From NCBI GenBank assembly GCA_031556525.1, contig JAVBSS010000014.1, positions 62,001 to 126,000 on the forward strand: a stretch of DNA of 64,000 nucleotides, in the 5' to 3' direction. This DNA comes from JAVBSN01 sp031556525. GTDB taxonomy: Bacteria; Bacillota; Clostridia; Lachnospirales; Lachnospiraceae. Below are positions 62,590-64,000 of this stretch, in pieces. Below the pieces are notes generated by a model, which did not search any database, was not told where the DNA came from, and worked only from the letters and a program-made list of their open reading frames with translations. The translations under genes and the position numbers were made by a program. Each line of letters opens with the position of its first letter. Positions within the stretch are counted from its first letter, which is position 1.

Positions 62590-62630
62590 TAAAAAAATAA
62601 TAATCTTAAGCATCAAAACTTAAGATTATT
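62590..62630 (-). terminator. Terminator of the GT2-GtrA gene
   Basis: Minus-strand AATAATCTTAAG pairs perfectly with CTTAAGATTATT around an 8-base loop, followed by a run of T. It lies 42 bases beyond the stop and about 100 bases before gltB. Confidence 0.88.
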
Positions 62631-62671
62631 TATATACTGCATATTTCACTGAATTTTATTAAGTTTTCACC

Positions 62672-63742
62672 CTATTTTTCTTTATTAGCTTTCATTTTAA
62701 AAACCCATTCTCTTTGTACTTGAAAGCTTATCAAAAACAATATACTATCAACAATTATTTTAATTACAGTCTCATTACCCATAAATATGTTATGCAAAAA
62801 CCATACCCCTAATCCAGACACTGTCATTTGGATAATTGATAAGGTATAATATTTAACCATTACCTTTCCAAGGTTATCATTATTCTTGAATACTCCTTGT
62901 TTGTTAACTATAAAATTGTACATAGAAGAAACTACTCTAGCCAATACAGTGCTTACAATTATATAGTATGTCGGAAATGTATCTTTAAATAAAAATGATG
63001 CCAAAGAAAACAATCCAATATCAATAATAAAAGAAGACAAAGATGCTATAATAAATTTAAAAAACAATCCATATATTTTAACTGAATCTATAACAGGTCT
63101 AAAATGAGAACTCTTATTATCTTCTAAATATATTGTTTCTATTTCTACTTCTACAATATCTATACTTTCTTCCTTACTAAATAACAGCACATTGGTTTCA
63201 TATTCAAATCTTTCCCCTGATACTTCTAAATATCGCTTCATTAGTTCTCTAGAAAATCCTCTTAATCCAGTTTGGGTGTCAGATACATTTACACCTACTA
63301 GTATTTGCATAACTCTAGCTGTAATTATATTTCCAAGCTTGCTTTTTAGAGGTATATTAGTTTCAGAAAAGTTACGACAACCTAATACTAACTTATCTTC
63401 ATTTATCAATAATTCTTCTCTACACTTTAATATATCTGCTGCTCTATGCTGTCCATCTGAATCTGCCGTTATTACTCCCACACAATCTTTCCACTCAGTT
63501 AATATATAATTAATTCCTGTCTTTAAGGCTCTTCCTTTACCAAGATTAACTGCATGGCTAATAACTGTAACTCCTAATTTTTTTACCTTATCAAAATATT
63601 CGTCGTAGCTTGAATCACTACCATCATTCACTACAAGTATCTGTTCAAAACCTATTTCCTTAACACTTCTAATAATATCTATCAACTTATTACTAGGTGA
63701 TAAGCTAGGAATTAATACTGCAACTTTCCTATTATTATTCAT
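62672..63742 (-). CDS. GT2 glycosyltransferase fused to a GtrA-like membrane domain
   Basis: Two-domain protein of 356 residues. Residues 1 to about 210 are a family 2 glycosyltransferase of the dolichol/polyprenyl-phosphate mannose synthase type: AVLIPSLSPSNKLID, VVNDGSDSS, ADSDGQH (DxD-like site), GCRNFSE and DTQTGLRGFS. Residues about 225-350 form four membrane helices of GtrA type, with IVSTVLARVVSSMYNFIVNKQGVF. Such fusions are thought to make and flip polyprenyl-phosphate sugars for surface glycosylation. The start at 63742 has GAGGA eight bases upstream; an ATG five codons earlier overlaps the preceding gene. The sugar is unknown. Confidence 0.88.
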   Translation of the reverse strand: MNNNRKVAVLIPSLSPSNKLIDIIRSVKEIGFEQILVVNDGSDSSYDEYFDKVKKLGVTVISHAVNLGKGRALKTGINYILTEWKDCVGVITADSDGQHRAADILKCREELLINEDKLVLGCRNFSETNIPLKSKLGNIITARVMQILVGVNVSDTQTGLRGFSRELMKRYLEVSGERFEYETNVLLFSKEESIDIVEVEIETIYLEDNKSSHFRPVIDSVKIYGLFFKFIIASLSSFIIDIGLFSLASFLFKDTFPTYYIIVSTVLARVVSSMYNFIVNKQGVFKNNDNLGKVMVKYYTLSIIQMTVSGLGVWFLHNIFMGNETVIKIIVDSILFLISFQVQREWVFKMKANKEK

Positions 63743-63746
63743 CAAA

Positions 63747-64000
63747 TCATTCCTCATTAAACGTATTATCTATTATGTCCGAAACAATATTTTTCATTTG
63801 CAAACCACTTATAACATTGTTTTCTACTCTACTTATAATATATGATCTTGTTGGTGTTTCTCCAATTTCAATATAGAAAATAACCCAACCCAAAGGTACT
63901 AATATACCATCCAAACGTTCTAATAAATATGCTGTAATATTTTCTAATGTAGGATTAGTCGTATCAAACGGCTGAAAATCATTTATAAACTTATTCTGAA
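63747..64000 (-). CDS. 6-pyruvoyl-tetrahydropterin/6-carboxytetrahydropterin synthase-like, C-terminal part
   Basis: Partial gene entering from the right edge; 83 residues are visible up to the TGA at 63747. The sequence FINDFQPFDTTNPTLENITAYLLERL matches the PTPS/QueD family around its conserved PTxEN segment, and IEIGETPTRSYIISRVEN fits the ET-P-T strand with the pterin-binding Glu. A role in queuosine or 7-cyano-7-deazaguanine synthesis is the usual one, but folate-related variants exist. The stop lies four bases before the GT2-GtrA start, so both are probably in one operon. The N-terminal zinc His residues are outside the window. Confidence 0.65.
   Translation of the reverse strand, partial: QNKFINDFQPFDTTNPTLENITAYLLERLDGILVPLGWVIFYIEIGETPTRSYIISRVENNVISGLQMKNIVSDIIDNTFNEE

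Overview
The window is AT-rich chromosomal DNA from a Gram-positive anaerobe. The best fit is an anaerobic, low-GC Firmicute of the Clostridia, most likely the family Lachnospiraceae; this is inferred from gene content and codon style, not from a 16S gene. Supporting signs are strong Shine-Dalgarno sites (AGGAGG type), HrcA/CIRCE control of chaperones, the cysS-mrnC-rlmB-sigH block, rubrerythrin, DUF6062 and DUF2225 proteins, and a holin-like type I toxin. Most genes lie on the minus strand. No prophage, complete insertion sequence or CRISPR array is visible. The window opens inside a catalase gene and closes inside a pterin-synthase-like (QueD/PTPS) gene.

Layout. 1-5.4 kb: catalase (partial), alpha/beta hydrolase, rubrerythrin behind a PerR-like box, a PlsC-type acyltransferase with a zinc ribbon, and an NCS1 permease with a 54-residue membrane protein just upstream. 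5.4-9.6 kb: a GH3 glycosidase, a 583-bp imperfect palindrome, and a Fur-family regulator in an operon with a predicted 10-TM metal exporter. 9.6-22.3 kb: pyruvate kinase, RNase H, a short DtxR/MntR-like regulator, an ammonium transporter fused to a PII protein, two DegV lipid-binding proteins flanking a heterodimeric ABC exporter, the undecaprenyl-phosphate carrier PopT and an M18 aminopeptidase. 22.3-30.8 kb: HtpG under a CIRCE element, a hotdog thioesterase, an Rpn-family nuclease with a likely internal start, luxS-mtnN, groES-groEL (second CIRCE) and an OGG1-like glycosylase.

31-39.7 kb: DUF6062, a papain-like YiiX/NlpC protein, DUF2225, GlnRS, a type I toxin-antitoxin pair, tRNA-Thr, and sigH-rlmB-mrnC-cysS-ispF. 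39.8-42.6 kb: a large DUF2339-like membrane protein and a DUF2200 protein. 42.6-56.3 kb: a complete beta-1,4-galactan pathway. A LacI-type repressor with a TTGCGCAA operator array controls a binding protein, two permeases, an intracellular GH35 beta-galactosidase and a surface GH53 endo-galactanase. The adjacent galE-galK-galT genes take the released galactose into central metabolism. 56.3-64 kb: glutamate synthase (gltD, gltB), a GT2-GtrA fusion and the partial pterin-synthase gene.

The least explained structures are non-coding: the 583-bp fold-back element (7599-8181), a dispersed multi-hairpin repeat found three times (18.9, 30.9 and 46.5 kb), and a triple 86-bp hairpin repeat next to groEL. 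The most testable gene-level observations are the internal start in the Rpn gene and the convergent type I toxin-antitoxin locus.
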